Source: Boesenbergia rotunda (Eukaryota > Streptophyta > Magnoliopsida > Zingiberales > Zingiberaceae). From it: DNA of 64,000 nt. The notes under the pieces are model-generated. The model ran no database searches. It was not told the origin of the DNA and was given only the letters and a program-made list of their open reading frames with translations. Positions within the stretch are counted from its first letter, which is position 1. The number at the start of each line of letters is the position of its first letter. Of this stretch, positions 11,382 through 24,122 are shown piece after piece. The position numbers and the translations under genes are program-made. The stretch spans positions 124,001 through 188,000 of the forward strand of contig JAGFNQ010002599.1 of NCBI GenBank assembly GCA_024364735.1, given 5' to 3'.

Positions 11382-13711
11382 TGATAACCACCATTTTTGT
11401 TGATTATTTTAGGCTCTTAAATCCATGTTTGATCCATATTTTATATGCTTAAGTTTGCAATTTTATTAGGTTTCATGTATTCCCTTCATTTTGGCTTTTA
11501 ATTCTAATCTTTGTATATTTGGGATATTTTTGGCACTAAATTTAAATATCATTTTGTAGGCTTCAATTGATCATGGACCTAGATCAAATCGGGTCAGACT
11601 TGAGTCAGCATTGGATCCAGATCAAAAGGATCAAGCATCGGATTAATAGGAGCCGTCCATTCCAGAGAACGGCTAGATTTGAGCCATCGGTCAACTTCTG
11701 GTCGATCCGAGTTCAAGATAGAGTCAATCATGACCATAGATTAAGATCTGAAAATTTCAGCAAAATCAGAAGTCATCTGACCGTTGGATCGAGCTCAAGA
11801 TGTTCTGGACCCTCCATTCAAAGATCAGCTAGATCTGGACCATCCGCCACTGATCTGATTAATTCGAGCTGGGGACAGGTAGATCAGAACCATTGTTTGG
11901 GATCTGTGAAGTTTGGTTCAGATCTGAAAAGATCTGACCGTTGGATGAAGCCAAATCGATCTCAGCCGTCCGTTGCTAATGGATTAAATATTGGGTTGGC
12001 TGAACCAACTGAAGCTGGCTTGGCTGAGCTGTTTGACTGAACCAAGTGCTGATTGAACCCAAGCTGGATTGAACTCAGGGCTGAAGCTGACTGAACCAGG
12101 GCCGAATCTGAAATTGAACCCATTTGCTGAAACTGATTCAACCCAAGGTTGACCAAACCTAGCTGCTTGGCTTGACTGGACCAGAGCTGGAGCTTGGCTG
12201 GAACTGGACTGAGCTGGATGTACTGGCTGAACCAAAAGGCTGAATCAAATTGGCTGACCGAACCGCTGAAGTTGGCTGGGCCAACTGAATCCACGCGCAG
12301 CCAAACAAAAGGGACACACGCAGAGCTAGGGCACTTCATCGACTCCACACGCAGGCCAGCGGCGATCCTTCTCCTCCTTCTTTCTTCATCGTCGCCGCAA
12401 GGCTAGGGCAAGGGGGTTCCGAACCCTAGTCGGCCGGAGCTCCGATCAACCGAGACGAGGGGTTCTCGTCTCAACGATCCACGTCCACCTCTTCTCTTTC
12501 GGGGTTCGGAGAGAAGAGAGAAAAGGTTCTCTTTCGGGGTTCGGAGAGACGCCATCCATCTTCCTTCACCGCACGCCACCGGACGAAGCTAGGGCTTTGG
12601 GGGTTCCGAGCTCTAGTCGACTCCATCCGCCTTCCTTCACAGTCTTTCTTCCATTCTCATCACCGGCGACCACAGCTAGGCTTTGGGGGTTTCGAGCTTC
12701 AGCCGAACGTAGCCGTCGCAGCCATCCTTCTCCACCGCAGCTTTCTCTTTCGGGGTTCGGAGAGAAAACGATCATCCATCCTTCACCCGAAGCCGGCGAT
12801 CAAATTTCTACTGCATTTCTTGTTTCTATTTTTCTTTGCAGCAATTCGTCCAAGTTCTCACAGTTTTCCAATTCCAGTAGATTTCCAGCATCGCAGTTTT
12901 TTTTTCTTCGGCACAGTTCTCCTTCACTTCAACTCCAGCAACTTTTCAATTTCCGGCCAACAGATTTCATTCCGAGCCGCAGCCTCGTCTTCAGCAAATT
13001 CCTTCCGGCAGCCAGCAACAATCCTCCACAGCAATTCAAATTCTTACAGTCTATCCAATTTCCAGAAGTTCTTCCTTTAATTGTTGTTGTTGCTTGACTT
13101 TAATTGTGTTTGAATGGCTGTGATAGATAGTTTGTTGGATGTTGGTATTCGATAGAACTTTCCTGTAGCAATTGGCACGTCCTTGAATCAAATTCAATCA
13201 TGCCTAACTTGTGTTTGATTAAATACTTCTTAGATCTGTTAACTTCGATTGCGATGATTCTTAATAGTTTAATTTTTGCTTTGTGTTGTTCTTTCCATAG
13301 CTTTAAATTTCATGTCATCATTTACATGCAAATTAAGTTAGGTTAGATTAGATTTCTTCAATGTTGTAGTTTGCTTTGTGTTTAATTTCTTAATGTTTTA
13401 TTTCAAGTTGTGCTTTCTTTATTGCAATCGTAGTCTAGTTAATTTAGATTCCATTACCTGTCTTGTCTTTTCTTAATTAGAACTAGATTTCATATTTGTT
13501 TTTCTATTTCTGTTCGTAGTATTAATGTTCAAATCAAACCCCAGTTTCATATCCAAAAACCCAAAAGCAATAAGATTTAACCATTAGAATTATCATGCAT
13601 TAACTACATTCGTTGGGAGACGACCCGAGTTACTCTATGCTACATTAGTTTAGAGGAATTCGGTACTTAAATTGTATTTGAAACCGTAACGCGACAAAAA
13701 TACGGTTATCA
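11382..13711 (+). repeat. LTR-A, copy 2
   Basis: 2330 bp, the same length as copy 3, with a few base differences from both other copies. It is the internal LTR shared by the two units and has no target duplication of its own. Confidence 0.92.
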
Positions 13712-13715
13712 AATT

Positions 13716-13732
13716 TGGCGCCGTTGCCGGGG
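13716..13732 (+). other. tRNA-Asp primer binding site, intact copy
   Basis: TGGCGCCGTTGCCGGGG lies four bases after LTR-A copy 2 and is fully complementary to the 3' end of plant tRNA-Asp including CCA. Confidence 0.88.
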
Positions 13733-13837
13733 AATGTAGTGGTGCTTGATAATTCTATCTATTGATTTTGTTCTGATTGCTTTATCTTTTATATACGGTT
13801 GCTGCCATTTTTCTTGATTGTTTTGTGACAGGGCTGC

Positions 13838-16063
13838 ATGTTCAAAATGTTTTCATCCACTTATCAGCAGCCGTGTCCACACTTTCAGCAGACCCAGCAA
13901 GAATTACAACAGCCCTATTCTAATTTCCAGCAACCAAATCAGTTTTTGCAGCCACCACAACAATTTCAACCGGATTTTCAGCCAATTCAACCAATTTTCC
14001 AGAATTTTCAGAATGGGCAACCACTATTGCAAAGTTTTCAGCCCCAAATTCAGCAATTTCAGCCTAACTTTCAGCTACCTTATCAACAAGATCAATCATT
14101 TTTTCAAGGAATTCAGCAAGGGTTTTCAGATAATTTGAATTTCCAGCAACCATTACAATTTCCACAGCAATTTGACCCTTGCAACCAGAATTTTCAGCCC
14201 ACTCAATTTCAGTGTTCACCACCACAATTTCAACCTCAGATTCAAGATTTTCAGGGCTACAGTTTTCAGCCATCTCCACCAACTTGTGAACCAAATATTC
14301 AGCAATTTAATCAGTCATTTCATCCATTTGAGCAGCCCCAACAGTTTCCATTTCAGCATGCACAGCCTCCTCCTGGACTTCAGCAGCCCTATTTTCCATT
14401 TCAAGACCAACAGGGGTTCCACACTAACCAAGGAGGTTTTGATGATCCTGATTGGGATGAGGCTCTACACCAAAGGATGATGGAGATGTGCCAACAAATC
14501 CAACAACAACAAGAACAACAACAACAACGGTTTCAAAACATACAAGATAAATTGAATCAGATAAAAGCCCAAATATCAGAACAATTAGCTTCTCAAGCTG
14601 CTTTTGATTCTGAGAGCCCCGGAGTTGGTTTTATATCAGTTCAAGGTGACCCTAGTGCATGGCCGAGCCCTTCTTCAAGTAATCTTGCAATTTTAGAAGA
14701 AGAAGAAGAAGAATACATCAAATATTGGGCACCTACAGCATGCATCCCTCCGGAGATTCCTACTCAAAATTTATTTTCAAATTTTTCAGCTCCAGAAGAA
14801 GAAACTGAAGCTCCACAGGACCATTCTAGACTTTTATTTTCTGATGATAGCATTATTGATGGTCCTAATTTTTCTGATACTGTTGTTGCAGATATTACAG
14901 GAGAAGCATGCAGAGGAGATGATTCCATAGGTGTAGGGGATTGCACTAAGCCCCAGGGACCACCACAAGATTTAGATGATGAACCAGAAAGTGTAGGGAC
15001 TTGCATGGTGGAAGCAAGCACCCAAGGATCACCAGTTTATTGTCCACCAGAGCCTGAGGCTGAAGAGGAGCATGAACTTGACCAGGAGGAGACCACAGAT
15101 ACATCTACTATTATAGAACCTTCAGGTATTCTCCAGCACGCTCAGGTAAGTATTTCTCCTCCTTCTTCAGAAAAATTTAGTGAGGTACCTAGGGATGATT
15201 CTATTGACTCTGATGAATTTATTGATATACCTTGTGTAGAGATTGTTTGTGAAAATCCAATAAAGGTATCAAATATTGATTTCCTTGATCATCATGCATT
15301 ACTTGATACATCTCTTGTAGATATGGGTGGTGAAATAATTTTAGAGGCACCCATAATTGATGTTGTTTTTTATGATGAATCACTTAATACATCTTTTGTG
15401 GATATGGATAGTGAAAATTTTTTAGAAGTGCCTGAAATGGATGTTATTTATTTTGATGAGTCTCTTGCTATATCATATGCTGAGGTTGAATGTGAAAAAC
15501 TTTTGGAGATATCTGATATTGATTTGATTGGCTGTGACACATTGCTTAATACATTCTTGATAGGAAATGATTGTGATATTTCTATTGATGAGCCAGAAAT
15601 TGATTTCTTTATTTGTGATGAGTATATGGATGCAAATTTGGTAGGAAATAATTTTGAAAATTTCATTGAAATACCAGAAATTGATTTAATTGAATATGAT
15701 GCAGTTTTGGATTCATTTAATGCAGAGACTGAATTTATATCATTTCTTTCTGACCCTGTACACTTGAGAGAGGTATTACATTGTTTTGCAGGGTCCAGAA
15801 GACTTCAGGAGTGGGTGCTCCAACTGAACAGACTTCAGCCTCCTGGAAGGACTTCTGAAAGGCATAAAGAAGGAGGAGATGATTTTGCTTTAATTCGAAG
15901 AACTCCATTCCTTCAGTGGATTTTAAACCTGAATCGCCTTAGGCCACCAGAGGAATTTTTTGTGAAGTTCAAGTGTGGGGGAGTCCTAATTCTCCCAGCC
16001 ACCCAGACACCTCCACTACCACGATGGAGGCTTCTTCTGGATCGACTCCGTCCACCCGAATAA
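13838..16063 (+). CDS. Novel 741-aa Gln/Phe-rich, acidic-repeat protein of the composite retrotransposon
   Basis: I do not recognise this protein. It starts at the first ATG after the primer site, just behind a TTTGTGACAG that looks like a splice acceptor. About residues 1-205 are low-complexity, with FQ/FQP/QQ spacing like prion-type segments. Residues 215-250 are a Gln-rich probable coiled coil (QQQQEQQQQ). An acidic serine-rich linker holds a Glu run (about 287-292). Residues 460-640 are about six degenerate repeats of roughly 27-31 residues, each with an EIPEIDLI-like core followed by D-x-x-LD-x-x-LV. The C-terminus (650-741) repeats W-x-L-x-L-x-RL-x-PPE three times. No zinc knuckle, protease DTG or RT motif is seen. 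The Q-rich part recalls the linker of some gypsy gag proteins, so a degraded gag origin is possible. Codon use and base bias follow the surrounding element. Confidence 0.6.
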   Translation: MFKMFSSTYQQPCPHFQQTQQELQQPYSNFQQPNQFLQPPQQFQPDFQPIQPIFQNFQNGQPLLQSFQPQIQQFQPNFQLPYQQDQSFFQGIQQGFSDNLNFQQPLQFPQQFDPCNQNFQPTQFQCSPPQFQPQIQDFQGYSFQPSPPTCEPNIQQFNQSFHPFEQPQQFPFQHAQPPPGLQQPYFPFQDQQGFHTNQGGFDDPDWDEALHQRMMEMCQQIQQQQEQQQQRFQNIQDKLNQIKAQISEQLASQAAFDSESPGVGFISVQGDPSAWPSPSSSNLAILEEEEEEYIKYWAPTACIPPEIPTQNLFSNFSAPEEETEAPQDHSRLLFSDDSIIDGPNFSDTVVADITGEACRGDDSIGVGDCTKPQGPPQDLDDEPESVGTCMVEASTQGSPVYCPPEPEAEEEHELDQEETTDTSTIIEPSGILQHAQVSISPPSSEKFSEVPRDDSIDSDEFIDIPCVEIVCENPIKVSNIDFLDHHALLDTSLVDMGGEIILEAPIIDVVFYDESLNTSFVDMDSENFLEVPEMDVIYFDESLAISYAEVECEKLLEISDIDLIGCDTLLNTFLIGNDCDISIDEPEIDFFICDEYMDANLVGNNFENFIEIPEIDLIEYDAVLDSFNAETEFISFLSDPVHLREVLHCFAGSRRLQEWVLQLNRLQPPGRTSERHKEGGDDFALIRRTPFLQWILNLNRLRPPEEFFVKFKCGGVLILPATQTPPLPRWRLLLDRLRPPE

Positions 16064-17578
16064 AGGGGAGTGTATTTTTTTCTTGCATTTTCTTTTATCG
16101 CATTTCTCACTTTTATGTTTTCTAGAGTAAATTGAATAAATAGACATTGTAAATACCATGTCTTTTCCTTTGTCACTTTCTCTTGCATGAGTAGAAATAA
16201 AAGTATCCCTCTAGGTTATTCCATAGCATTTTAGAGTCTTTTGGAAAATAAATTAAATTTAGTTGTTAAGACTTAAGGTTTGAGCTAATGGATGAAATCT
16301 TGGATGCTTGAGTACTACTTTGCTTTAGATGCTTGATTGAGGAGTTGAGATGAATCATTTACACCTAGTGAGACTTAGCCTTATATTTGTGACACACATG
16401 TTATTAAACTCTAGAACTTGCTTAGGTTCTTTCAAAATCATATTTCAATGATTGGATCACATCTATAGAGACTAATCCATTTATTTTCCTTTCCACATCA
16501 ATTTTTAGCAATAATCATGTTTATTCTCTTTTTCTTTGCTTATCTCCTACGCTTACCCTTACTTTTCTTTGGACTTGTTGTTTAAAATGTTTCTAATGCG
16601 ATTTTGCCCGAGACGGACAAAGATTTAAGTGTGGGGGAGTGACTAGCTTTTTGGAAAGATTTGGTATCAAGGAGGCACTTCAATTCGGAAAAAAAAAAAA
16701 TTTTTTGCCAAAGGAGTTGAGTTTGATACCAAAAATGAGCAAGAGGAGGGAAGCAAGTGGAAATCTGCATTTGGTTATTATACTTTGAAGATCTATGTAA
16801 GTTTGTGCTAAGTTGAGGAGCAAAAGGGCTGAAATGAAAGAAGAAAAAAAAATCTGTGCCAATTAGAAGAAAAAAAAAAGAAAAACAGAGTTTTGTGCCA
16901 AAGTGAGAAAAGTGCCAATTGATTGCAAGGGAGGTCTCCTGCCATTTAAACAGAATTGGGAAGAAGGCTGATCTGAAGAAGGAAAAGAAATTTTGTAGCT
17001 GAAAAATCTCGAACATGGCAGCAGTTTTGTGCCAACTTTCAACTGAAATGGAGTTTTCAAGGGCTGCTAACAAGGATTAAGAACAAGTCTATCTACCAGC
17101 CAGCCATCAGAAATTTGATAAGCAGTAGGGTAGTTGAATTTAAGTGCTGAAATTTCATCAGGCAGTGCTGAAAAACAAACCTGAAAATAATCTGTGCAGA
17201 GCTGAACTAGACTGCATATCAAGCTGAAAACTGGATTTCAACCTACTGCTCAGCCATTTGGACGAAATGTTTTTGAGAAATCAGAGAATTGGAAGGAATC
17301 TGCCGTGGAGCAGAAACATTAAAACAGAACTTAATGAGAGAGCCACCAAAACTTCCCTTGAAAGGCTTAGTGATTTAAATTCATCTCAATGACTCATGAT
17401 GGATGAAAAGGCTAAGTTATTGATTTAAGGACAAGATACTAATCCATAGAGCTTAGATTTATGAGAATTGACAACCTTAGGTAATTTCTTTTCATTTGCT
17501 TCTAATTATGCTTTAGAAAACCTAAGGGATACTTATTTAGTAGTTTCGCGAGACGCTCAAGGTTAAGTGTGGGGGAGT
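16064..17578 (+). other. Non-coding 3' module A of unit 2, shortened
   Basis: Matches 4943-7172 of unit 1 but lacks about 700 bp. The join is near 17328, where CAGAA meets CTTAATGAGAG. The polypurine motif recurs at about 16625 and at the end beside LTR-B copy 2. No gene was seen. Confidence 0.7.
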
Positions 17579-20441
17579 TGATAAGCACCATTTTATTGAT
17601 TATTTTAATTGCTAAAATCCATGTTTGATCCATGTTTTTATTGCTTAATTATGATTTTACCCTAGGTTTTGGAACATTATCTTATTTTGGACTTAATTAC
17701 AAATTTGCATTAAATTGGATTAATTGGCCACTAAATTTTGGATTTATTTTTGTAGGCACCAAAGGTTCAAGGACTTAGGGCATACTGGGTCAAACCTGAG
17801 TCGGATGTGAACCGGATCGAATTATCAAGCCTACGATTAATCCGGGCCGTCCGATTCAAGAGCGGCTAGATCTGAGCCATCCGGGACGATCTGAAGCAAT
17901 CCGAGCTAGGGTTAGGGTTGATCAAGCTCTATGATCAAGATCTGAAGGTTTCATCCCAATCAGAGCTAAATCAACCGTTGGATCAAGCAAGGAGGGCTCT
18001 AGAGCGTCCATTCACAGATAGAGTTGATCTGGACCATCCGTTGCACATCTGGAGGATCCGAGCTACCACAAGGCAGATCCTGACCCCAGATCATCATCAT
18101 AAAAGTTTGGCTCCAATCAGATGAAGATCAGCCGTTGGATTTCATCCGATCGATCTGGGCCGTCCATTGATAGCTATTTAATCAAACACCCGCAGCAGCT
18201 TCTCCTGGTCGCGTTTCCTCGCCGCTACAGTAGTCTTTTCCATTCTTTGCATTTTCTTCAGCTTTTTCTTCAATTCAAGGGGCGCGACCCCTCGATTCTT
18301 CATCAAGATCAAGGTTTGGATCATTGGAGATAGCTAGGGTGGAGAATTCAGCTCAGATTTCATCCGGACAGAGTTTGTTTGAGGGTTTCGGCACTCTTTG
18401 TGGTCCGGGAGCTTTAATCTCAGCTACAACCCACTTCTGACCACCTGAGCCACTTGTAGGGGTTCTCAAGTGAGCTCAGTTCTCATCCAAATCACCATCG
18501 CAGCTCAACAACTGAGATCGAAGTTTTCGGATTGGAAATTTCCTAGTTGATGCAGTTTGAGCAGATTCGACCAACTGAGCTGTTCTCCAATCGATTTGCT
18601 GTGCTTAGGGGTTCGAGGCCAGCCTTTGCGTGACGAACAAAGAAATCTTGAGCTAGGGAAGCATTGAGGAGTAGATTTCTATTGCAATTTCATTGTATTA
18701 GCTGTAACTTTATTTCTGCAGTTTTTCCATTACTGAATTTTCGTATCAGTTGCTTTAGTTTACTTTCCTGAATTGTTTCTACTGTAATTAGGGTTTAATC
18801 CAGTCAGTTAAGTAATTAGGAAGCTTGTTTAGTGGATAATCGTTTCTAATTTCAATTTGTTCTATGTTTTCTACTTGCGTATCAGTTGTGCAGCCCGTAT
18901 CATCCCTGTTTCTGCAGATTTCTGTTAGTTTCTGCATTCCTCAACTTGTTTCCCATTCAGTTTATGTTTAGTTTAATTCCTGCCATTGAAGATCACAATT
19001 AGTGTGTTAGTGTATTAGATTCGCGTTTATTGGCTAGTCGGTTTTATTTCTGAATTTAAGATCAGCTGGTGCATATCACACCTAAATTCTGCAGTTTTTT
19101 TATTTTGGAAAGTATGGGTCGACAGGGTCATGATTTATGTGATAGTAAACATTAGTTCCTTGAGATCCTTTCTAAAACGTTTCATTTTGCACTTTAGGTC
19201 TGAGTTTGATTGCTGTTTCTGCATTCGATTTGTTCAGAACTGATCTGAAATTGCTTGATTATGAATGTCTGCATTCAGATTCTGTTTTCTGCAAATTTTC
19301 TTCAGCGTTTCTGAATCTGTTTTTCAGTTAGCTGTGTCTGAACTTGTTAGCTTCACCTCTGCAATTATAAGCTCATCCATTCTGAATATTAGATTCAAGA
19401 ACTTGTCTTTAGTTGTGTTGAGTGATTTAGCACCAAAACTGCTGTTGTATTTCCATTCTGTGCAGAGTTCTTGCCTTCCTGCGTGCCATGTTTGTTTCTG
19501 ATTTTTCAGTCTCTTGCGAATTCAGTTGATGTCCAATTTGACTGCCTGAAATTTAAGTTAACATTTAGTTAGCAAATGGAGTTGATTTGAGTTTGTTTAG
19601 CTTTTAATTCAACTCCTGCAGTTAAGCTTCGGCTAGCTGCTGATAAGTCTCCATTTAACTCAGCAGTTCAGCTCTAGCTTGCACTGTATCAGTTCTATGT
19701 TTCTGAAATTCGAATCAAGGGAACTTAGCTTTTCCGAATCTCATTTGAACCTTGGATTTTGCATTCGAATTTGGCTTGTTCTGTGCTTGTTCTGCATATG
19801 AAATTCTGCACATTCTATTTCTAAATTTCTCTCTTCAGAATTGTGTATCACTTCAATGGAAGTTTAACGTTCCAAGCTGAGCTAATTGATTTCGCAATTA
19901 GAATTGCTAGTGAATAGCTTCTGAAATCTTCAGTTCCTCTTGACACATTAGACTTTACCTCTTGCATGTTTATATCAAGTAGGAAATGCTAGCATGAATT
20001 GCTTTTGAGCTTGTTTGCTGATGAAACTTCTCTGCACTGCTTTTGTTCATATTTGTAGCAATTTGCCTTGCATTACTGATCAGGGTTATTTTCTAAATTC
20101 GGTTGAGTGCCTTAGGTGATTAAATTTTTCATTGGGTGAATTGTTTATTGCCATCATTTTGTTGGGCTTATTAGCTAAGTTGCTTTATTTTCATCGTATT
20201 TCCATTCCTATTTGAAACCAAATCCAATTCACATTCGAAACCCGAAAACACAAACGACACATAAATGCAAGCACGAATCAAACACAACAACTAGTCCCCG
20301 AGAAAAATACGACCTGTGGCCCCTATATTACATTTTCATACTTTTGATTGTAAAAGAGTTTCCAGCTTTCATTTATAAATATTTAAATTTGATGAGCCCA
20401 TACATTTCGTGACAAATTAATTAGTATATTTGGGCCTATCA
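17579..20441 (+). repeat. LTR-B, copy 2
   Basis: 2863 bp, the same length as copy 1 with only scattered substitutions. The ends TGATAAGC and CCTATCA are conserved, and no primer site follows. Confidence 0.78.
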
Positions 20442-21787
20442 TTAACATAGGCATTTTAAGCATGACATTTTATTAATCACCTAGTGAGGATATTGCCATG
20501 TCTATCCTTAATCCTCTTATGTGTGATAGCATTTGTGATACTTGACACTCTAGAACTTGCTTTGATTCTTTTTGAAATTACATTAACATAAGCTTACATG
20601 AATATGATAGAGGCAACCTTTCTTGTTGAACTTTTAGTTTTCCCTCTCCTTTGTTATTGTCACTACTGGGCATTTCACCTATTACTTTCATATTTCATTG
20701 TCTCTACTTTATCAGATCTTTTCATTGTCATTACACTTTCACTGCCATATCTTTATTAGTTTATTCTTCCCTTGAGCATGCGATGAGAGCATAAGGTGAT
20801 TGCATGATGAGTTACATTTTTATTTCTCTATTATCAGCCTCTATTATTGTGAGTTTTAGATGTTATCATGTTTTACTACATTGCCCGAGACGGTCAAGTT
20901 TTAAGTGTGGGGGGGAGACAAGTGTATATGGACGAATGCTGGTGTGAAAAAAACAAAAAAAAAGGGAAATCTCTCTATGTGAAAAAAAAAGAAAGAGAGA
21001 TATAAAAAAAAGAAAAAAAGAATAAAAAAAAAATCTCTCTATGTGAAAAAAAAAACCTCAAGCATTCGAGTTGAATTAGTGATGAACAAAAAGGAATATT
21101 TTCTTGATGTGTACTCTTTTGATATTATTGTTTAGAGAAATTCAAGAGTTATGTTGTAATCTCTACATGCACTTTGAGAGATGTTGTAAATGGTTGATGT
21201 GTAGTGCATTGAGAATGTGAAAGGAGAATTTTGAGTGTTGGAGGTTTGATTGAGTTATTTACTTTGGACTATTGTTTGATTCTATACATCATGTTAATTA
21301 CCTCAATGCTCTCATCTTCTCTTTTATCTTCTTTCATGCTCTCTATGATCTTCTTTGTTATCTACCATTCTTATTTCTTGTAGCACTTGGTTTCATTATT
21401 ATTCATTGAAAAGCCCTCTTGATTTGTGTACTTATGCTATAGTAGTGGAGAAGTAGAAGATAAGCAAGCATATGGTAGTGCAATGTCATGAATGTTTTGA
21501 GAGAACTCCACTTCCATATTTGTTATTTTGTGAGCATCAGTGTATATATCTATCTTGTGAGGTTTTTGTCATGCTTAGTTTATTCAAGTTGATGAAATTA
21601 CCATGCTTTTGACTTATGTGAGATTTGGAACCATAAATACATGGATGCTTGAGACTTGATGATCCTAAGTAACTTTCTTTTATTATTTCTTAAGGTATTG
21701 ATAGGGGATGTAATGTTTGGGAGATATGTTATTTTCTTTTAGTTTTATTTACTTGTGCGAGACGCCCAAGAATAAGTGTGGGGGAGT
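20442..21787 (+). other. Non-coding 3' module B of unit 2
   Basis: Same layout as 10036-11381, ending in the polypurine motif 21774-21787 that abuts LTR-A copy 3. No gene was seen. Confidence 0.68.
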
Positions 21788-24117
21788 TGATAACCACCAT
21801 TTTTGTTGATTATTTTAGGCTCTTAAATCCATGTTTGATCCATATTTTATATGCTTAAGTTTGCAATTTTATTAGGTTTCATGTATTCCCTTCATTTTGG
21901 CTTTTAATTCTAATCTTTGTATATTTGGGATATTTTTGGCACTAAATTTGAATATCATTTTGTAGGCTTCAATTGATCATGGACCTAGATCAAATCGGGT
22001 CAGACTTGAGTCAGCATTGGATCCAGATCAAAAGGATCAAGCATCGGATTAATAGGAGCCGTCCATTCCAGAGAACGGCTAGATTTGAGCCATCGGTCAA
22101 CTTCTGGTCGATCCGAGTTCAAGATAAAGTCAATCATGACCATAGATTAAGATCTGAAAATTTCAGCAAAATCAGAAGTCATCTGACCGTTGGATCGAGC
22201 TCAAGATGTTCTGGACCCTCCATTCAAAGATCAGCTAGATCTGGACCATCCGCCACTGATCTGATTAATCCGAGCTGGGGACAGGTAGATCAGAACCATT
22301 GTTTGGGATCTGTGAAGTTTGGTTCAGATCTGAAAAGATCTGACCGTTGGATGAAGCCAAATCGATCTCAGCCGTCCGTTGCTAATGGATTAAATATTGG
22401 GTTGGCTGAACCAACTGAAGCTGGCTTGGCTGAGCTGTTTGACTGAACCAAGTGCTGATTGAACCCAAGCTGGATTGAACTCAGGGCTGAAGCTGACTGA
22501 ACCAGGGCCGAATCTGAAATTGAACCCATTTGCTGAAGCTGATTCAACCCAAGGTTGACCAAACCTAGCTGCTTGGCTTGACTGGACCATAGCTGGAGCT
22601 TGGCTGGAACTGGACTGAGCTGGATGTACTGGCTGAACCAAAAGGCTGAATCAAATTGGCTGACCGAACCGCTGAAGTTGGCTGGGCCAACTGAATCCAC
22701 GCGCAGCCAAACAAAAGGGACACGCGCAGAGCTAGGGCACTTCATCGACTCCACACGCAGGCCAGCGGCGATCCTTCTCCTCCTTCTTTCTTCATCGTCG
22801 CCGCAAGGCTAGGGCAAGGGGGTTCCGAACCCTAGTCGGCCGGAGCTCCGATCAACCGAGACGAGGGGTTCTCGTCTCAACGATCCACGTCCACCTCTTC
22901 TCTTTCGGGGTTCGGAGAGAAGAGAGAAAAGGTTCTCTTTCGGGGTTCGGAGAGACGCCATCCATCTTCCTTCACCGCACGCCACCGGACGAAGCTAGGG
23001 CTTTGGGGGTTCCGAGCTCTAGTCGACTCCATCCGCCTTCCTTCACAGTCTTTCTTCCATTCTCATCACCGGCGACCACAGCTAGGCTTTGGGGGTTCCG
23101 AGCTTCAGCCGAACGTAGCCGTCGCAGCCATCCTTCTCCACTGCAGCTTTCTCTTTCGGGGTTCGGAGAGAAAACGATCATCCATCCTTCACCCGAAGCC
23201 GGCGATCAAATTTCTACTGCATTTCTTGTTTCTGTTTTTCTTTACAGCAATTCGTCCAAGTTCTCACAGTTTTCCAATTCCAGTAGATTTCCAGCATCGC
23301 AGTTTTTTTTTCTTCGGCACAGTTCTCCTTCACTTCAACTCCAGCAACTTTTCAATTTCCAGCCAACAGATTTCATTCCGAGCCGCAGCCTCGTCTTCAG
23401 CAAATTCCTTCCGGCAGCCAGCAACAATCCTCCACAACAATTCAAATTCTTACAGTCTATCCAATTTCCAGAAGTTCTTCCTTTAATTGTTGTTGTTGCT
23501 TGACTTTAATTGTGTTTGAATGGCTGTGATAGATAGTTTGTTGGATGTTGGTATTCGATAGAACTTTCCTGTAGCAATTGGCATGTCCTTGAATCAAATT
23601 CAATCATGCCTAACTTGTGTTTGATTAAATACTTCTTAGATCTGTTAATTTCGATTGCGATGATTCTTAATAGTTTAATTTTTGCTTTGTGTTGTTCTTT
23701 CCATAGCTTTAAATTTCATGTCGTCATTTACATGCAAATTAAGTTAGGTTAGATTAGATTTCTTCAATGTTGTAGTTTGCTTTGTATTTAATTTCTTAAT
23801 GCTTTATTTCAAGTTGTGCTTTCTTTATTGCAATCGTAGTCTAGTTAATTTAGATTCCATTACCTGTCTTGTCTTTTCTTAATTAGAACTAGATTTCATA
23901 TTTGTTTTTCTATTTCTGTTCGTAGTATTAATGTTCAAATCAAACCCCAGTTTCATATCCAAAAACCCAAAAGCAATAAGATTTAACCATTAGAATTATC
24001 ATGCATTAACTACATTCGTTGGAAGACGACCCGAGTTACTCTATGCTACATTAGTTTAGAGGAATTCGGTACTTAAATTGTATTTGAAACCGTAACGCGA
24101 CAAAAATACGGTTATCA
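21788..24117 (+). repeat. LTR-A, copy 3 (terminal)
   Basis: 2330 bp, ending GGTTATCA at 24117 where the target duplication CCGCT begins. It closes the array. Confidence 0.92.
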
Positions 24118-24122
24118 CCGCT
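24118..24122. repeat. Target-site duplication, right copy (CCGCT)
   Basis: This is the partner of 272-276. It marks the right edge of the composite element within the copia gag. Confidence 0.92.

Larger units (their letters stand above)
277..24117 (+). mobile_element. Composite five-LTR retrotransposon array (A-B-A-B-A)
   Basis: Two near-identical units, 277-11381 (11105 bp) and 11382-21787 (10406 bp), are followed by a terminal LTR at 21788-24117. Each unit reads LTR-A, primer site, ORF, non-coding module, polypurine motif, LTR-B, second non-coding module, polypurine motif. LTR-A ends are TGATAACC and GGTTATCA; LTR-B ends are TGATAAGC and CCTATCA. The primer site matches the 3' end of plant tRNA-Asp, as in Athila-like Ty3/gypsy elements (from memory). 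No gag, protease, RT or integrase motif is visible, so it is non-autonomous. The 699-bp length difference is a deletion in unit 2 of what is 6205-6905 in unit 1, joined at a short AGAA-like microhomology near 17328. Confidence 0.9.
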
